Positions 22,774-30,946 of a stretch of DNA of 31,556 bases are shown piece by piece; position 1 is the first letter of the stretch; each line of letters begins with the position of its first letter. A program made the translations under genes and the position numbers. The notes under the pieces are model-generated. The model was not told the origin of the DNA, did not search any database, and saw only the letters and a program-made list of their open reading frames with translations. Location: positions 1-31,556 of the forward strand of contig CAKUKP010000031.1 in NCBI GenBank assembly GCA_934663625.1, in the 5' to 3' direction. Source of the stretch: an uncultured Clostridia bacterium. GTDB lineage: Bacteria; Bacillota; Clostridia; Christensenellales; Aristaeellaceae.

Positions 22774-24333
22774 ATGAAGAAAGTACTGTCCATCGCAATC
22801 GTTCTGCTGCTTGCGCTGTCCTGCATGATGGGATTGGCGATCGCGGAGGAAGCCGCGCCCGCCGCACAGGCGACCGCCGAAGCCGCAGAACCGGCCGCGC
22901 CGACCGGCGCGCCGCAGCCGGAACCGAAGGAAACGTTTCTGGATAAGGTAGTCAAGGTCAACGGTGCGGTCAACGGCGTGGTATGGGGTTGGCCCGCGAT
23001 GATTCTGATTCTGGGCGTAGGTCTGTACCTTACGCTGCGCTCCCGCGGCCTGCAGTTCCGCAAGTTTGGCTATTCCATGAAGGAAACGCTGGGCAAGGTG
23101 TTTCACAAGCACGCCGCGGCGGAGGGATCGATTACCCCGTGGCAGGCGGTGTGCACCGCGCTGGCGGCGACCGTGGGCACCGGCAACGTGGCAGGCGTGG
23201 CGGGCGCGATCTGTCTGGGCGGTCCGGGCGCGGTGTTCTGGATGTGGATCAGCGCGCTGCTGGGCATGTGCACGAAGTTCGCCGAGGTCACGCTGGCGGT
23301 GCGCTTCCGTGAAAAGAATGTGCGGGGCGAATGGGTCGGCGGGCCGATGTATTACATCAAAAACGGTCTTGGCAAGGGCTGGAAATGGCTGGCGGCACTG
23401 TTTGCGCTGTTCGGCGGTCTGGCGGCGTTCGGCATCGGCAACGCCACGCAGGCGGGCTCCATCAAGGATTCCATCAATTCCGCCATTACGAGCTTCGGCG
23501 GCGCGGCGACCACGCGGCTGAATCTGATCGTCGGCATCGTGCTGGCACTGATTCTGATCATCATTCTGGTCGGCGGCATGAAGCGCATCGCGAGCGTTAC
23601 CGAAAAGCTGGTGCCGTTCATGGCGCTTTTGTACATCGTGCTGGGCCTGGGCATCGTTGTGATCAATATCAATCGGGTGCCCGGCGTGCTGGGCGATATC
23701 GTAAAGGGCGCTTTCACGCCCCGCGCGGTGACCGGCGGCATCGTGGGCAGCATGCTGATTGCCATGCGCCGCGGCATTTCCCGCGGTATCTTCTCCAATG
23801 AAGCGGGTCTTGGCTCTGCACCCATGGCGCACGCCGCCGCCGATACCGATAATCCGGTTCGTCAGGGCATGTACGGCATCTTCGAAGTGTTCATGGATAC
23901 CATCGTGATCTGCACGATGACGGCGCTGATCGTGCTGTGCGCGGGCAACGCGCCGGTATACGGCCAGTCCGCGGGCGCTGAGCTTACGATTTCCTCCTTC
24001 ACGGACGTGTACGGCAGCTGGGCTTCCATCTTCGGCGCGATCGCCATCGTGTGCTTCGCCTTCTCCACCATTCTGGGCTGGGGTCTGTACGGGTCCCGCT
24101 GCGCGGAATACCTGTTTGGCAATAAGGTGGTCAAGCCGTATCTGGTGATCTTCTCGCTGGTGGCAATTCTGGGCACGACAGTAAATCTGGGCACGCTGTG
24201 GGATATTGCGGATACGCTCAACGGCCTGATGGCGATTCCGAACCTGATCGCCGTGGCGCTGCTTTCGCCCGTGGTGTTCAAGCTGACGAAGGAATACTTC
24301 AGCAAAAATTCGCAGCCGGATCTGACCAAATGA
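22774..24333 (+). CDS. Alanine/glycine:cation symporter (AGCS family)
   Basis: A sodium- or proton-coupled amino-acid transporter in the cytoplasmic membrane. The 519-residue product has the AGCS core from about residue 60: GVVWGWPAMILILGVGLYLT, the family signature ALAATVGTGNVAGVAGAI (about 130-147), GGPMYYIKNGLGKGWKW (positions about 190-206), GIFSNEAGLGSAPMAHAAA and WGLYGSRCAEYLFG. Ahead of the core there is a signal-peptide-like segment ending in AIA-EE (residues 1-24) and an Ala/Pro/Glu linker (25-52), which ordinary AGCS proteins of about 450-480 residues lack. ATG 22774 has a GGGGG-TAGAGGGA purine tract just upstream. It is the only gene controlled by the T-box leader, so its expression should rise when the sensed amino acid is scarce. 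Confidence 0.93.
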   Translation: MKKVLSIAIVLLLALSCMMGLAIAEEAAPAAQATAEAAEPAAPTGAPQPEPKETFLDKVVKVNGAVNGVVWGWPAMILILGVGLYLTLRSRGLQFRKFGYSMKETLGKVFHKHAAAEGSITPWQAVCTALAATVGTGNVAGVAGAICLGGPGAVFWMWISALLGMCTKFAEVTLAVRFREKNVRGEWVGGPMYYIKNGLGKGWKWLAALFALFGGLAAFGIGNATQAGSIKDSINSAITSFGGAATTRLNLIVGIVLALILIIILVGGMKRIASVTEKLVPFMALLYIVLGLGIVVININRVPGVLGDIVKGAFTPRAVTGGIVGSMLIAMRRGISRGIFSNEAGLGSAPMAHAAADTDNPVRQGMYGIFEVFMDTIVICTMTALIVLCAGNAPVYGQSAGAELTISSFTDVYGSWASIFGAIAIVCFAFSTILGWGLYGSRCAEYLFGNKVVKPYLVIFSLVAILGTTVNLGTLWDIADTLNGLMAIPNLIAVALLSPVVFKLTKEYFSKNSQPDLTK

Positions 24334-24346
24334 TAATATAGTCTCC

Positions 24347-24408
24347 AAAATCTCACGATTTTGTCGAGTGGGAAGAGAACTGCGGATTCCTGAAAATCTC
24401 ACGATTTT
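24347..24408 (+). repeat. Pair of direct copies of a palindromic hexadecamer
   Basis: AAAATCTCACGATTTT occurs at 24347-24362 and 24393-24408, 46 bp apart. Each copy is itself an inverted repeat (AAAATC/GATTTT). They lie in the 245-bp gap between the AGCS gene and the convergent CAP gene. Confidence 0.75.
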
Positions 24409-24465
24409 CCGGGCGGAATCCTGACTGTAGGAGTTGTTTTTTTCATTGTTTGCAATGAAAAAAAC
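24384..24465 (+). terminator. Hairpin cluster after AGCS gene (putative terminator region)
   Basis: GGATTCC (24384-24390) pairs with GGAATCC (24415-24421), enclosing the second hexadecamer palindrome. A separate perfect 13-bp AT-rich hairpin follows: GTTTTTTTCATTG (24436-24448) with CAATGAAAAAAAC (24453-24465). Its T7 run could serve as the tract of the first hairpin, and the structure is symmetric, so termination in either direction is possible. Confidence 0.5.
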
Positions 24466-24534
24466 CAAATTCACCGCGCATGTCGCTGAATTTGATTTTA
24501 CAGGCAGTTCTGAGAAAGTTTTTTGATAGCTTGA

Positions 24535-24562
24535 GAGCATCGCCGCGGCGGTGCTCTTTTCG
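24535..24562 (+). terminator. GC-rich terminator hairpin before the convergent CAP gene
   Basis: GAGCATCGCC (24535-24544) pairs with GGCGGTGCTC (24547-24556), one wobble, followed by TTTT. It is oriented for plus-strand transcription from the AGCS side, 17 bp before the end of the opposing gene. Confidence 0.65.
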
Positions 24563-24578
24563 TATTATATGGATTCGC

Positions 24579-25817
24579 TTATTCGGTTACGGTCAGGCGG
24601 CATGCATCGTATTTGCCGTTTGCGCCGGATGCTGTGATATCGCATTCGCCCGCGCGGTGCGCCGTCACATATCCGTTCGCGTCTACCGTTGCGATTTCCG
24701 GATCGGTGGACGACCAGACGATGGTCAGATCATCGGCGTAGGCGGGAATCACGGCGGCGGTCAATTGCATGTTTTCGCCCGCGCGCAGCTGCGCCGTCAG
24801 ATCGGATATTTCGATGTTCGCCACATCCTGCGCAAACAGCGAAGCCATTTCGCAGGTGTACTCGATCGATGCATCCGCACCGTCTGTTTTTTTAAGCCCC
24901 GTAATGGAAACGCGGAAGATCTGGTTCTGCTGATATTCAAAATCGTCCGCGTGGTTCGGGCGGAAGATCGCGCACGCGCCGCTTCCGCAGATCGCGGGGC
25001 TGAGCGTGCAGAAGCCATCACCGGTTTCGCGCCGGGGATCGAAGGAAAACGTATCGCCGGTGGAAAGGTTGGTAAGCGTAATATAGACATCCGAAGCGGA
25101 AAGATCGTAGATCGATTCGTTGAAGGATACGGACCACGCCAGATCGCGCCGCATCAGCTCCACCGGAAACGCGCCGCCGCACGGCCATGCGACGTAATCC
25201 CACGCCGATGCATCGTTTCCGGTATCGACCGCGTACATGGCGGCATAACTCATGCCGGATTCGGATTTGGCAAGCCCGAAGCCGGTTTCCGCCATGCGGG
25301 GATTGAGCAGCCAGCGCCGGTGTGAAAGGGTGGATAAATTGGTATCGCCATCGTCGCGCGCGAAATAGGCGATCGCGTCCGTCAGAATCTGCGGGCGATC
25401 CCAGTTGAATTTTACCAGATTGCACTCCCGCGCGCCCAACCGCGCCGATTCATATAATCCTTCGCTCATGCCCTCAGCGCGGGCAGGATCGTGGGTGATT
25501 TCATCATTGGCGGCCAGCAGAAGCGATGCGTTCTGCGCGCGCAGCGTGTAGAGATCGAATACGGAAACGCCGTTCAGCCCCGCCACGGCGCGAATGAAAT
25601 TCAGATAGGTGATCGCGGAAGCCTCCGCTTCGGGCGCAATGCGGCCGATGGCGGAAAAGGACGCGGTATCCGGCGTTTCCAGATACGGCGATTGATCGGG
25701 AAAGGGAACGGCGGCGTATAGATCGCGCAGCTGATCGCGGGTCATCGCCTGCGCGCATACGCATAAAAGAAGCGCGATGATGCAGATCAGAATCGCGCCG
25801 GTTTTTACAGTGCGCAT
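24579..25817 (-). CDS. Secreted CAP/SCP-domain protein with C-terminal Big_2 domain
   Basis: 412 residues with an N-terminal signal peptide (about 1-24, ending CAQA). A CAP (cysteine-rich secretory/SCP/PR-1, YkwD-like) domain spans about 65-215: AITYLNFIRAVAGL, NASLLLAANDEITHDP, SEGLYESARLGARECNL, and LSHRRWLLNPRMAETGFGLA. A linker and a Big_2 Ig-like module (about 330-412; VWSSTDPEIATVDANGYVTA) follow. Bacterial CAP proteins are usually extracellular, and their biochemical activity is mostly unknown. The final module closely resembles the last Big_2 of the NlpC-like protein in this window, suggesting both sit at the same surface. ATG 25817 has GGGAGG upstream on the minus strand. A TATAAT (plus 25881-25886) is a plausible -10 but has no good -35. 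Confidence 0.88.
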   Translation of the reverse strand: MRTVKTGAILICIIALLLCVCAQAMTRDQLRDLYAAVPFPDQSPYLETPDTASFSAIGRIAPEAEASAITYLNFIRAVAGLNGVSVFDLYTLRAQNASLLLAANDEITHDPARAEGMSEGLYESARLGARECNLVKFNWDRPQILTDAIAYFARDDGDTNLSTLSHRRWLLNPRMAETGFGLAKSESGMSYAAMYAVDTGNDASAWDYVAWPCGGAFPVELMRRDLAWSVSFNESIYDLSASDVYITLTNLSTGDTFSFDPRRETGDGFCTLSPAICGSGACAIFRPNHADDFEYQQNQIFRVSITGLKKTDGADASIEYTCEMASLFAQDVANIEISDLTAQLRAGENMQLTAAVIPAYADDLTIVWSSTDPEIATVDANGYVTAHRAGECDITASGANGKYDACRLTVTE

Positions 25818-25923
25818 TGCGGATTTCCTCCCATCGGATCAAAATTGCGGCGGAGAAACGCCCTATGCAAAATATATAACATTATATTCACCGGAAAATA
25901 GATAATTTCCTGCCCAAAGGGGG

Positions 25924-25952
25924 TTTTCAAAACGCCTGTTTTCTGTTAAAAT
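25924..25952 (+). promoter_or_regulatory. Probable sigma-A promoter for the EF-G2 gene
   Basis: -35 TTTTCA (25924-25929), an exact 17-bp spacer, -10 TAAAAT (25947-25952). It implies a 5' UTR of about 100 nt. Confidence 0.65.
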
Positions 25953-26058
25953 ATAAATATTGTGGCGTATAGCGCGCAGAATGCGTTTTGCCAAACCTGC
26001 CGGTTCGTTTCGCGCAGGACAACATAAAACATAAAAACAGGACAGGGGGAATTTTCTT

Positions 26059-28140
26059 ATGAAAGATTATCAGGCCAAGAATATCCGTAATATCTCGGTC
26101 GTCGGTCACGGCAGCGAAGGCAAGACCACGTTGGTTGAGGCGCTGCTGTTTTCTACGGGCGCAATTGATCGTCAGGGCCGCGTAGAAGACGGAACCACCA
26201 CCACCGACTTCGAAGCCGAAGAAACCAGAAGACAGATTTCCATCAGCGCGGCGCTGGCTCCGCTGGAGTGGAAGGAAACCAAAATCAATCTGATCGATAT
26301 CCCCGGCTACTTCGATTTCGCCGGAGAACAGTCCGGCCCGCTGACCGTGTGCGAAGGCGCGCTGATCTGCGTGGGCGCGGTTTCCGGCCTGAACGTTGGC
26401 GCGGAAAAGGCATGGGCAATGTGCGATAAGACCCATACCTCCCGCATGATCGTCATCAACCAGATGGATCGTGAAAACGCGAACTTCGAAAAGGCGCTCG
26501 CGACCATCACCGAAAAGTATGGCAGCCACATCGCCCCGATCGAGGTTCCGATCGTTGAAAACGGCAAGTTCACCGGCGTTGTTTGCGTTCTGGAGAACAA
26601 GGCGTACACCGGCGAAGGCAAGAACATGAAGGAAATCCCGATTCCGGATTTCGTTGCGGACGAAGTAGAATCCGCGCGCGAAGCCATCATGGAAGCCGCT
26701 GCCGGCGCTGAAGACGAACTGATGGAGAAGTTCTTCGAGGACGGCGAACTCTCCTTTGACGATATGATGCACGGCCTGCGCCAGGGCATCAAGGATGGCA
26801 CCGTAGTGCCGGTCGTATGCTGCAGCAGCATTACCCGCATCGGCCTTGCCAAGCTGCTCGATAACGTAATCGACCTTATGCCTTCTCCGGCCGGCCACGA
26901 AATCGTGGGCGTAAATCCGAAGACCGGCGAAGAAACCGTTCGCGTATGCGCCGATGATCAGCCCTTCTCCGCGCAGGTATTTAAGACCATGGCTGACCCC
27001 TTCGTTGGCAAGCTGTCCATCATGAAGGTCATGTCCGGCGTGCTGACCGGCGATATGCTGCTGTACAACAGCAACGCGGAAAAGACCGAAAAGCCCGGCA
27101 CGATCTATTTCATGAAGGGCAAGAAGCAGACCGCTACCTCCAAGGTATGCGCGGGCGACATCTGCGCGCTGGCGAAGCTGCAGACCGTGGCGACCGGCAA
27201 CACCCTGTGCGACGGCGCGAACCCCGTGAAGTTTGCGGATATCGAATTCCCGGCGCCCTGCATTTCCAAGGCCGTATACGCCAAGAAGGCGGGCGAAGAA
27301 GATAAGATCTTCTCCGGTCTGGCGCGTCTGATGGAAGAAGATCCGACCATCACCATCACCAAGAACGTGGAAACCACCGAATCCGTGCTGAGCGGTCTGG
27401 GCGAGATGCATATCGAAGTCGTCGCCAAGAAGCTGGCTACGAAGTTCGGCGCGGAATGCGTGCTGCAGGATCCCAAGATCCCGTATCGCGAGTCCATCCG
27501 CAAGCCCATCGATGTTGAAGGACGCCATAAGAAGCAGTCCGGCGGACACGGCCAGTTCGGCGACGTCAAGATTCGTTTCCGTCCCAACGAGGATCCGGAA
27601 GATATCGAATTCCACTTTGTTGATTCCGTTGTCGGCGGCACCGTACCGCGCAACTTCATCCCCGCGGTTGAAAAGGGTCTGCGCGACAACATCAAGCACG
27701 GCGTTCTGGCGGGCTTCCCGGTCGTGGGTCTGACCGCAGAACTGTACGACGGCGGCTACCATCCGGTAGACTCCTCCGAAATGGCGTTCAAGACGGCGGC
27801 GCGCCTGGCGTTCAAGCAGCTGACCACGGCGAACCCGATCCTGCTTGAGCCCATCTACCACGTGGAAGTATTCGTGCCCGATTCCTACATGGGCGATATC
27901 ATCGGCGATATGAACAAGCGCCGCGGCCGCATCATGGGCATGGATAAGGTTGGCGAGCTGCAGCGCGTAACCGCGGAAGCTCCGCTGTCCGAAATGTTCA
28001 AGTACGCCACCGATCTGCGCTCTATGACGCAGGCGCGCGGCTCCTTCACGATGAGCTTCGAACGCTACGAGGAAGTTCCCGCAGCGGATGCGAAGAAGAT
28101 CGTCGAAGCCTGCAAGCGCGAAGATGAGGACGAGGATTAA
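26059..28140 (+). CDS. EF-G2-type translational GTPase (EF-G paralogue)
   Basis: 693 residues with the five-domain EF-G architecture, ending in an EF-G domain IV/V (GGYHPVDSSEMAFKTAA, DLRSMTQARGSFTM). The P-loop is GHGSEGKT (16-23) rather than the GHIDAGKT of canonical EF-G. Switch II reads DIPGYFDF (80-87), with Tyr84 where canonical EF-G has the catalytic His of DTPGH. The G4 motif is NQMD (134-137) rather than NKMD. These changes, together with GRVEDGTTTTDF, mark the EF-G-2 paralogue group (e.g. Thermus EF-G-2), which has ribosome-dependent GTPase activity but an unclear cell role. The canonical fusA is normally in the str operon, which is not here. ATG 26059 has AGGGGGA at 26044-26050. 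A terminator follows, so it is monocistronic. Confidence 0.9.
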   Translation: MKDYQAKNIRNISVVGHGSEGKTTLVEALLFSTGAIDRQGRVEDGTTTTDFEAEETRRQISISAALAPLEWKETKINLIDIPGYFDFAGEQSGPLTVCEGALICVGAVSGLNVGAEKAWAMCDKTHTSRMIVINQMDRENANFEKALATITEKYGSHIAPIEVPIVENGKFTGVVCVLENKAYTGEGKNMKEIPIPDFVADEVESAREAIMEAAAGAEDELMEKFFEDGELSFDDMMHGLRQGIKDGTVVPVVCCSSITRIGLAKLLDNVIDLMPSPAGHEIVGVNPKTGEETVRVCADDQPFSAQVFKTMADPFVGKLSIMKVMSGVLTGDMLLYNSNAEKTEKPGTIYFMKGKKQTATSKVCAGDICALAKLQTVATGNTLCDGANPVKFADIEFPAPCISKAVYAKKAGEEDKIFSGLARLMEEDPTITITKNVETTESVLSGLGEMHIEVVAKKLATKFGAECVLQDPKIPYRESIRKPIDVEGRHKKQSGGHGQFGDVKIRFRPNEDPEDIEFHFVDSVVGGTVPRNFIPAVEKGLRDNIKHGVLAGFPVVGLTAELYDGGYHPVDSSEMAFKTAARLAFKQLTTANPILLEPIYHVEVFVPDSYMGDIIGDMNKRRGRIMGMDKVGELQRVTAEAPLSEMFKYATDLRSMTQARGSFTMSFERYEEVPAADAKKIVEACKREDEDED

Positions 28141-28153
28141 TCATTTTAGAAAC

Positions 28154-28190
28154 AGAGAGCGTTGCAGCTTTGCAGCGCTCTTTGTTTATT
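28154..28190 (+). terminator. Terminator after the EF-G2 gene
   Basis: AGAGCG (28156-28161) pairs with CGCTCT (28176-28181), and inside it TGCA pairs with TGCA across a GCTT loop. TTTGTTTATT follows. Confidence 0.8.
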
Positions 28191-28223
28191 CCGGTTTGGA
28201 TACGCACGGGAAGGGGAATGATC

Positions 28224-29471
28224 ATGAGGAAGCGGTTTTTGCTGATTGCGCTGATTTGTGCGCTGGTATGTACAGGCTGTGCGTTTGCGGAGCAAGTACG
28301 GTGGTATGAATGCGGGGACTATCGTTATATCCTGCGCGAAGACGGAACGGCGAAGATCACATGGTATAATAACGGAAATGCTGAAGAACTGGTAATTCCC
28401 GCGGAACTGGATGGAAAGCGCGTGACGAGCATTGGCGACAACGCATTCTCCAATTGTCACAGCTTTATCAGCATTACGATTCCAGACAGCGTGGTAGAAA
28501 TCGGCAAAAATCCGTTTCCTAATTGTGATTATCTGAAGAACATCCGCGTATCGCCGGATTCGTCCGCGCTTGCAGTCATCGATGGCGTGCTTTTCTCCAA
28601 GCAGGATAAAAGACTGGTTTGCTATCCGAACGGGCTTGAGAGAAATACATATGAGATTCCGAAGGGAATTAAAATCATTGGGGATTCTGCGTTTGGTAGC
28701 TGCGAAAACCTCGTTGATATCACAATTCCCGATAGCGTAACGAAAATTGGTAACATCGCGTTCGGCTACTGCATGGGCCTTACCGGCGTTATGTTGCCCG
28801 AAGGTATAACCGAAATTGGCGATTTTGCGTTCTACGGTTGCGAAAACCTTTCCAGCATTACGCTGCCGGACAGCGTGACAAAAATCGGTATGAATCCATT
28901 TTCTGAATGCAATCATCTGACGGATATTTGCGTATCGCCGGATTCGCCTGCCTTTGCAATTGCTGATGATGTACTTTTTTTCAAACGGGATGAAAAACTG
29001 GTTTGCCATCTGCCCGCGTTTGAAAAAGCTTCTTATGAGATTCCGATGGGCATCAGAATCGTTGGAGATGGTGCGTTCATGGGCGCAAGCAGCTTAATCA
29101 GCATCACAATTCCCGACAGCGTAACCGAAATTGGCAGAGATGCGTTCGCCGGATGTGTCAACCTGACCAGCGTTGCGATTCCTGGCAGCGTGACGAAAAT
29201 CGGATACTGGGCGTTCCTCAGGTGTGAAAGCCTTACCTCGGTCACAATTTCCGATGGCTTGATTGAAATTGATGCGGAGGCGTTCATTGGTTGTGAGCGC
29301 CTTACCTCGATTACAATTCCCGACAGCGTAACTAAAATTGGCGATTATGCGTTCGATGAGAACACTGGTATTACGCTGATCGTGGGGCATGATTCGTATG
29401 CCGCGCAATATGCGGAGGAGAATGGGGTTAACTATATGTATCCGGATTCCCTGGACTGGCTGAACGATTGA
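28224..29471 (+). CDS. BspA-like leucine-rich-repeat (LRR_5) secreted protein, copy 1
   Basis: 415 residues. A signal peptide (1-22, cleavage after AFA) is followed by a short beta-rich segment (YILREDGTAKITWY) and about eight 23-residue BspA/TpLRR units of the form L-x-x-I-T-I-P-D-S-V-x-x-I-G-x-x-A-F-x-x-C. Two insert modules of about 35 residues (VSPDS...GVLFSK...LVCYPNG and a diverged VSPDSPAFAIADDVLFFK copy) interrupt the repeats, so the LRR-plus-insert block appears internally duplicated. The C-terminus is a conserved tail ending DSLDWLND. BspA-like proteins bind host or matrix proteins in oral and gut bacteria; the ligand here is unknown. ATG 28224 lies 8 bp after AAGGGG (28211-28216); ATG 28218 is too close. 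I see no promoter between the EF-G2 terminator and this gene. Confidence 0.88.
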   Translation: MRKRFLLIALICALVCTGCAFAEQVRWYECGDYRYILREDGTAKITWYNNGNAEELVIPAELDGKRVTSIGDNAFSNCHSFISITIPDSVVEIGKNPFPNCDYLKNIRVSPDSSALAVIDGVLFSKQDKRLVCYPNGLERNTYEIPKGIKIIGDSAFGSCENLVDITIPDSVTKIGNIAFGYCMGLTGVMLPEGITEIGDFAFYGCENLSSITLPDSVTKIGMNPFSECNHLTDICVSPDSPAFAIADDVLFFKRDEKLVCHLPAFEKASYEIPMGIRIVGDGAFMGASSLISITIPDSVTEIGRDAFAGCVNLTSVAIPGSVTKIGYWAFLRCESLTSVTISDGLIEIDAEAFIGCERLTSITIPDSVTKIGDYAFDENTGITLIVGHDSYAAQYAEENGVNYMYPDSLDWLND

Positions 29472-29534
29472 ACGATACGGATTCTGAAATAGCGAAAATG
29501 CGTGCGGCGATTGCCGTACATAGGAGAATGTATC

Positions 29535-30674
29535 ATGAAGAAGCTTTGGTTGTTTGTTTTGATTTGCGCGCTGCTGGGCGCAGGCTGCGCATTTGCCGAG
29601 GTAGCGGAGCCGATTGAGTACGCATGCATGGACTATTATTATACCCTGCGCAAAGATGGCACGGCGGAGATCACATGGTATGCCGGAGATGTTGAAAAAC
29701 TGGAAATCCCTGCGGAACTGGATGGAAACCGCGTGACCAGCATCGGCAGCCGCGCGTTTTCCGATTGCACCAGCCTGATCAGCGTCGCGATTCCGGACAG
29801 CGTGACCGAAATCGGCGCGAATTCATTTTGGAACTGCGCAAGCCTGACGAATATCAGCGTATCGCCGAATTCGCCCGCGCTCGCGGTCATCAATGGCGTG
29901 CTTTTTTCCAAGCCGGACAAAAGACTGGTTTGCTATCCGAACGGACTTGGGAAAGCTTCCTATGAAATTCCGCAGGGGATCAGAATCATTGGCGATTCCG
30001 CGTTTTATGGCTGCTACAGTTTGGAGAGCGTCACGATTCCCGACAGCGTGACTCAAATCGGGCTGGGCGCGTTCGATAATTGCGGCGTGCTCACCAGCAT
30101 CACGATTCCCGATAGCGTGACCGAGATCGGCGCGGCGGCGTTTGCCGAGTGCGCCAGCCTGACTTCGATCGCGATTCCAGACGGCGTGACCGTGATCGAT
30201 GAATCCACATTCTCCGATTGTTACAGCCTTGCTTCGATCACATTGCCCGACAGCGTAACCGAAATCGGAGGGTACGCATTCTGCTGGTGTACGGATCTTG
30301 CCAGCATCACGATTCCCGACGGCGTGACGAAAATTGACAGCTATACGTTCTATACCTGCGATAGCCTGACCAGCGTCGTGATTCCCGATGGTGTGACGGA
30401 AATCGGCAGCTGCGCGTTTTTCAGCTGCAGCGATCTGACCAGCGTCACGATTCCGGACAGCGTGACCGAAATCGGGGATGAAGCGTTCTCAACGTGCGAA
30501 AGCCTTACTTCGCTCACCATTCCGAGCAGCGTAACCCAAATCGGTTATGGCGCGTTCGAGTATTGCGATAACCTAACCCTTACCGTGGAGCGCGATTCAT
30601 ACGCCGCGCAATACGCCAGGGATAACGGCATTGATTATACATATCCGGATTCACTGAATTGGTTGAACGGTTGA
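29535..30674 (+). CDS. BspA-like leucine-rich-repeat (LRR_5) secreted protein, copy 2
   Basis: 379 residues, a paralogue of the gene 63 bp upstream. It has the same signal peptide type (MKKLW...GCAFA), the same leading segment (YYTLRKDGTAEITWY), one insert module (VSPNSPALAVINGVLFSK) and about ten 23-residue LRR units near the consensus ITIPDSVTEIG. The tail ends DSLNWLNG. Its repeats are more uniform in DNA (69-bp unit) and more GC-rich than those of copy 1. ATG 29535 is set by AGGAG at 29522-29526. The upstream leader resembles the one before copy 3 (GCCGTACA-AGGAGA). It is probably co-transcribed with copy 1 or read through from it. Confidence 0.88.
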   Translation: MKKLWLFVLICALLGAGCAFAEVAEPIEYACMDYYYTLRKDGTAEITWYAGDVEKLEIPAELDGNRVTSIGSRAFSDCTSLISVAIPDSVTEIGANSFWNCASLTNISVSPNSPALAVINGVLFSKPDKRLVCYPNGLGKASYEIPQGIRIIGDSAFYGCYSLESVTIPDSVTQIGLGAFDNCGVLTSITIPDSVTEIGAAAFAECASLTSIAIPDGVTVIDESTFSDCYSLASITLPDSVTEIGGYAFCWCTDLASITIPDGVTKIDSYTFYTCDSLTSVVIPDGVTEIGSCAFFSCSDLTSVTIPDSVTEIGDEAFSTCESLTSLTIPSSVTQIGYGAFEYCDNLTLTVERDSYAAQYARDNGIDYTYPDSLNWLNG

Positions 30675-30774
30675 ATAATATCAATACGGGTGTGAAAGGG
30701 TTGCTGAGTGCAGCGGATTGACAGCACGATCTTTGCGATAAGAAATGTGTTCGTATGAATAAATTTTCGTTAAC

Positions 30775-30803
30775 TTGACAATGAGGTGAATAAGGTTTAT
30801 ACT
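30775..30803 (+). promoter_or_regulatory. Near-consensus sigma-A promoter before BspA copy 3
   Basis: TTGACA (30775-30780), an exact 17-bp spacer, TATACT (30798-30803). It lies 144 bp before the ATG at 30947, in an AT-rich 272-bp gap; the rest of that gap holds nothing I recognise. Confidence 0.8.
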
Positions 30804-30946
30804 TAATGAATATAGAGTGAAAAGAAATGATTGAGAACAATTTCTATAGAATAATTGCTTGTTAAGGCGCTGATTGAATCTGACTGAACCTGTTCCGGAA
30901 TGCTTCACAAAGTGGATAATGATCGCCGTACAAAGGAGATTGCATT

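Noticed and set aside
22414..24540. 708-codon open frame on the minus strand opposite the T-box and AGCS gene
   Set aside because: It covers a riboswitch and a well-conserved transporter in antisense, its product is His/Arg/Gln-rich without any domain, and there is no ribosome site.
25927..27861. 644-codon minus-strand frame opposite the EF-G2 gene
   Set aside because: Antisense shadow caused by the strong codon bias of the EF-G2 gene; no start signals.
29700..30600. Possible CRISPR or satellite array because of regular ~69-bp repeats
   Set aside because: The repeats stay in frame and encode 23-residue BspA LRR units; they have no spacer/repeat structure or cas genes.
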